NCBI GenBank assembly: GCA_027579435.1
Contig: JANBPK010001369.1
Location: 1 to 18,989, forward strand
Direction of reading: 5' to 3'
DNA from: Candolleomyces eurysporus
Taxonomy: Eukaryota; Basidiomycota; Agaricomycetes; Agaricales; Psathyrellaceae
DNA: 18,989 bases
Made by a program: the position numbers and the translations under genes. Below the pieces are notes generated by a model, which saw only the letters and a list, made by a program, of their open reading frames with translations, was not told the origin of the DNA and searched no databases. Below are positions 18,801 to 18,989 of the stretch, in pieces; the stretch's first letter is position 1; every line of letters begins with the position of its first letter.

Positions 18801-18989
18801 CCGCATTTACCTCATTTCCCGCCTATATTTCCCCACCACATGCCAACGATCGACGCAGAACCCCCAGCATGCGGGGTTCTAAGCCAGGGACCGGTAGATG
18901 GCCGGGGAAACGTCGGTGCTCGACCACATCCTCGAATCTAATAAATCCTCCCCCCATATGTCGGCGTTCGTGTCCCGGACTCTGCGAGG

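Noticed and set aside
1..18989. Looked for transposases, reverse transcriptase motifs, long terminal repeats, telomeric repeats and CRISPR arrays
   Set aside because: None could be seen by reading. Short or diverged repeats could still be missed without a self-alignment.

Overview
The window looks like nuclear DNA of a filamentous basidiomycete, most likely an Agaricomycete. The real genes are broken by many short introns (42-87 nt, mostly GT..AG with CTNAY-like branch sites). The protein families are ones expanded in mushroom-forming fungi: F-box/LRR proteins, a BTB protein, a seven-helix membrane protein, a secreted SGNH esterase and small secreted cysteine-patterned proteins. Gene models were rebuilt by hand from reading-frame continuity and splice sites. 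Five genes appear intact: 3074-4753 (+), 7613-8447 (-), 8990-9985 (-), 10338-11924 (-) and 12916-14331 (-).

Layout: 1-900 holds a weak, decayed LRR/F-box-like stretch, and 900-2930 has no gene I can support. At 3074-4753 (+) lies a ten-exon gene for a secreted protein. Its paralogue lies at 10338-11924 in the opposite orientation, so the two point at each other across about 5.6 kb. The copies share all nine intron positions and phases, six exon lengths, six cysteines in register, a beta-hairpin-like amphipathic segment and a basic low-complexity C-terminal tail. I read them as an undescribed secreted family, possibly aerolysin-like pore formers. That function is inferred from sequence pattern only.

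Between the twins are a broken, C-terminally anchored protein with galactose-binding-like sequence features (4864-5870, -), a broken F-box gene (6162-7477, +), an intact CE3-like SGNH/GDSL esterase (7613-8447, -) and an intact BTB protein with an unusual RanBP2-like zinc-finger signature (8990-9985, -). Distal to the second twin is an eight-exon seven-transmembrane protein (12916-14331, -).

The right third (14332-18989) is mostly gene-poor. It carries decayed F-box/LRR sequence on the minus strand (16526-16831 and 17427-18411). Intact secreted or regulatory genes among several pseudogenes suggest a fast-evolving accessory region. I saw no transposase, reverse transcriptase, tRNA, rRNA or CRISPR array. 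Three ambiguous bases (4995, 12551, 12836) sit next to homopolymers, and one coincides with a frame break.
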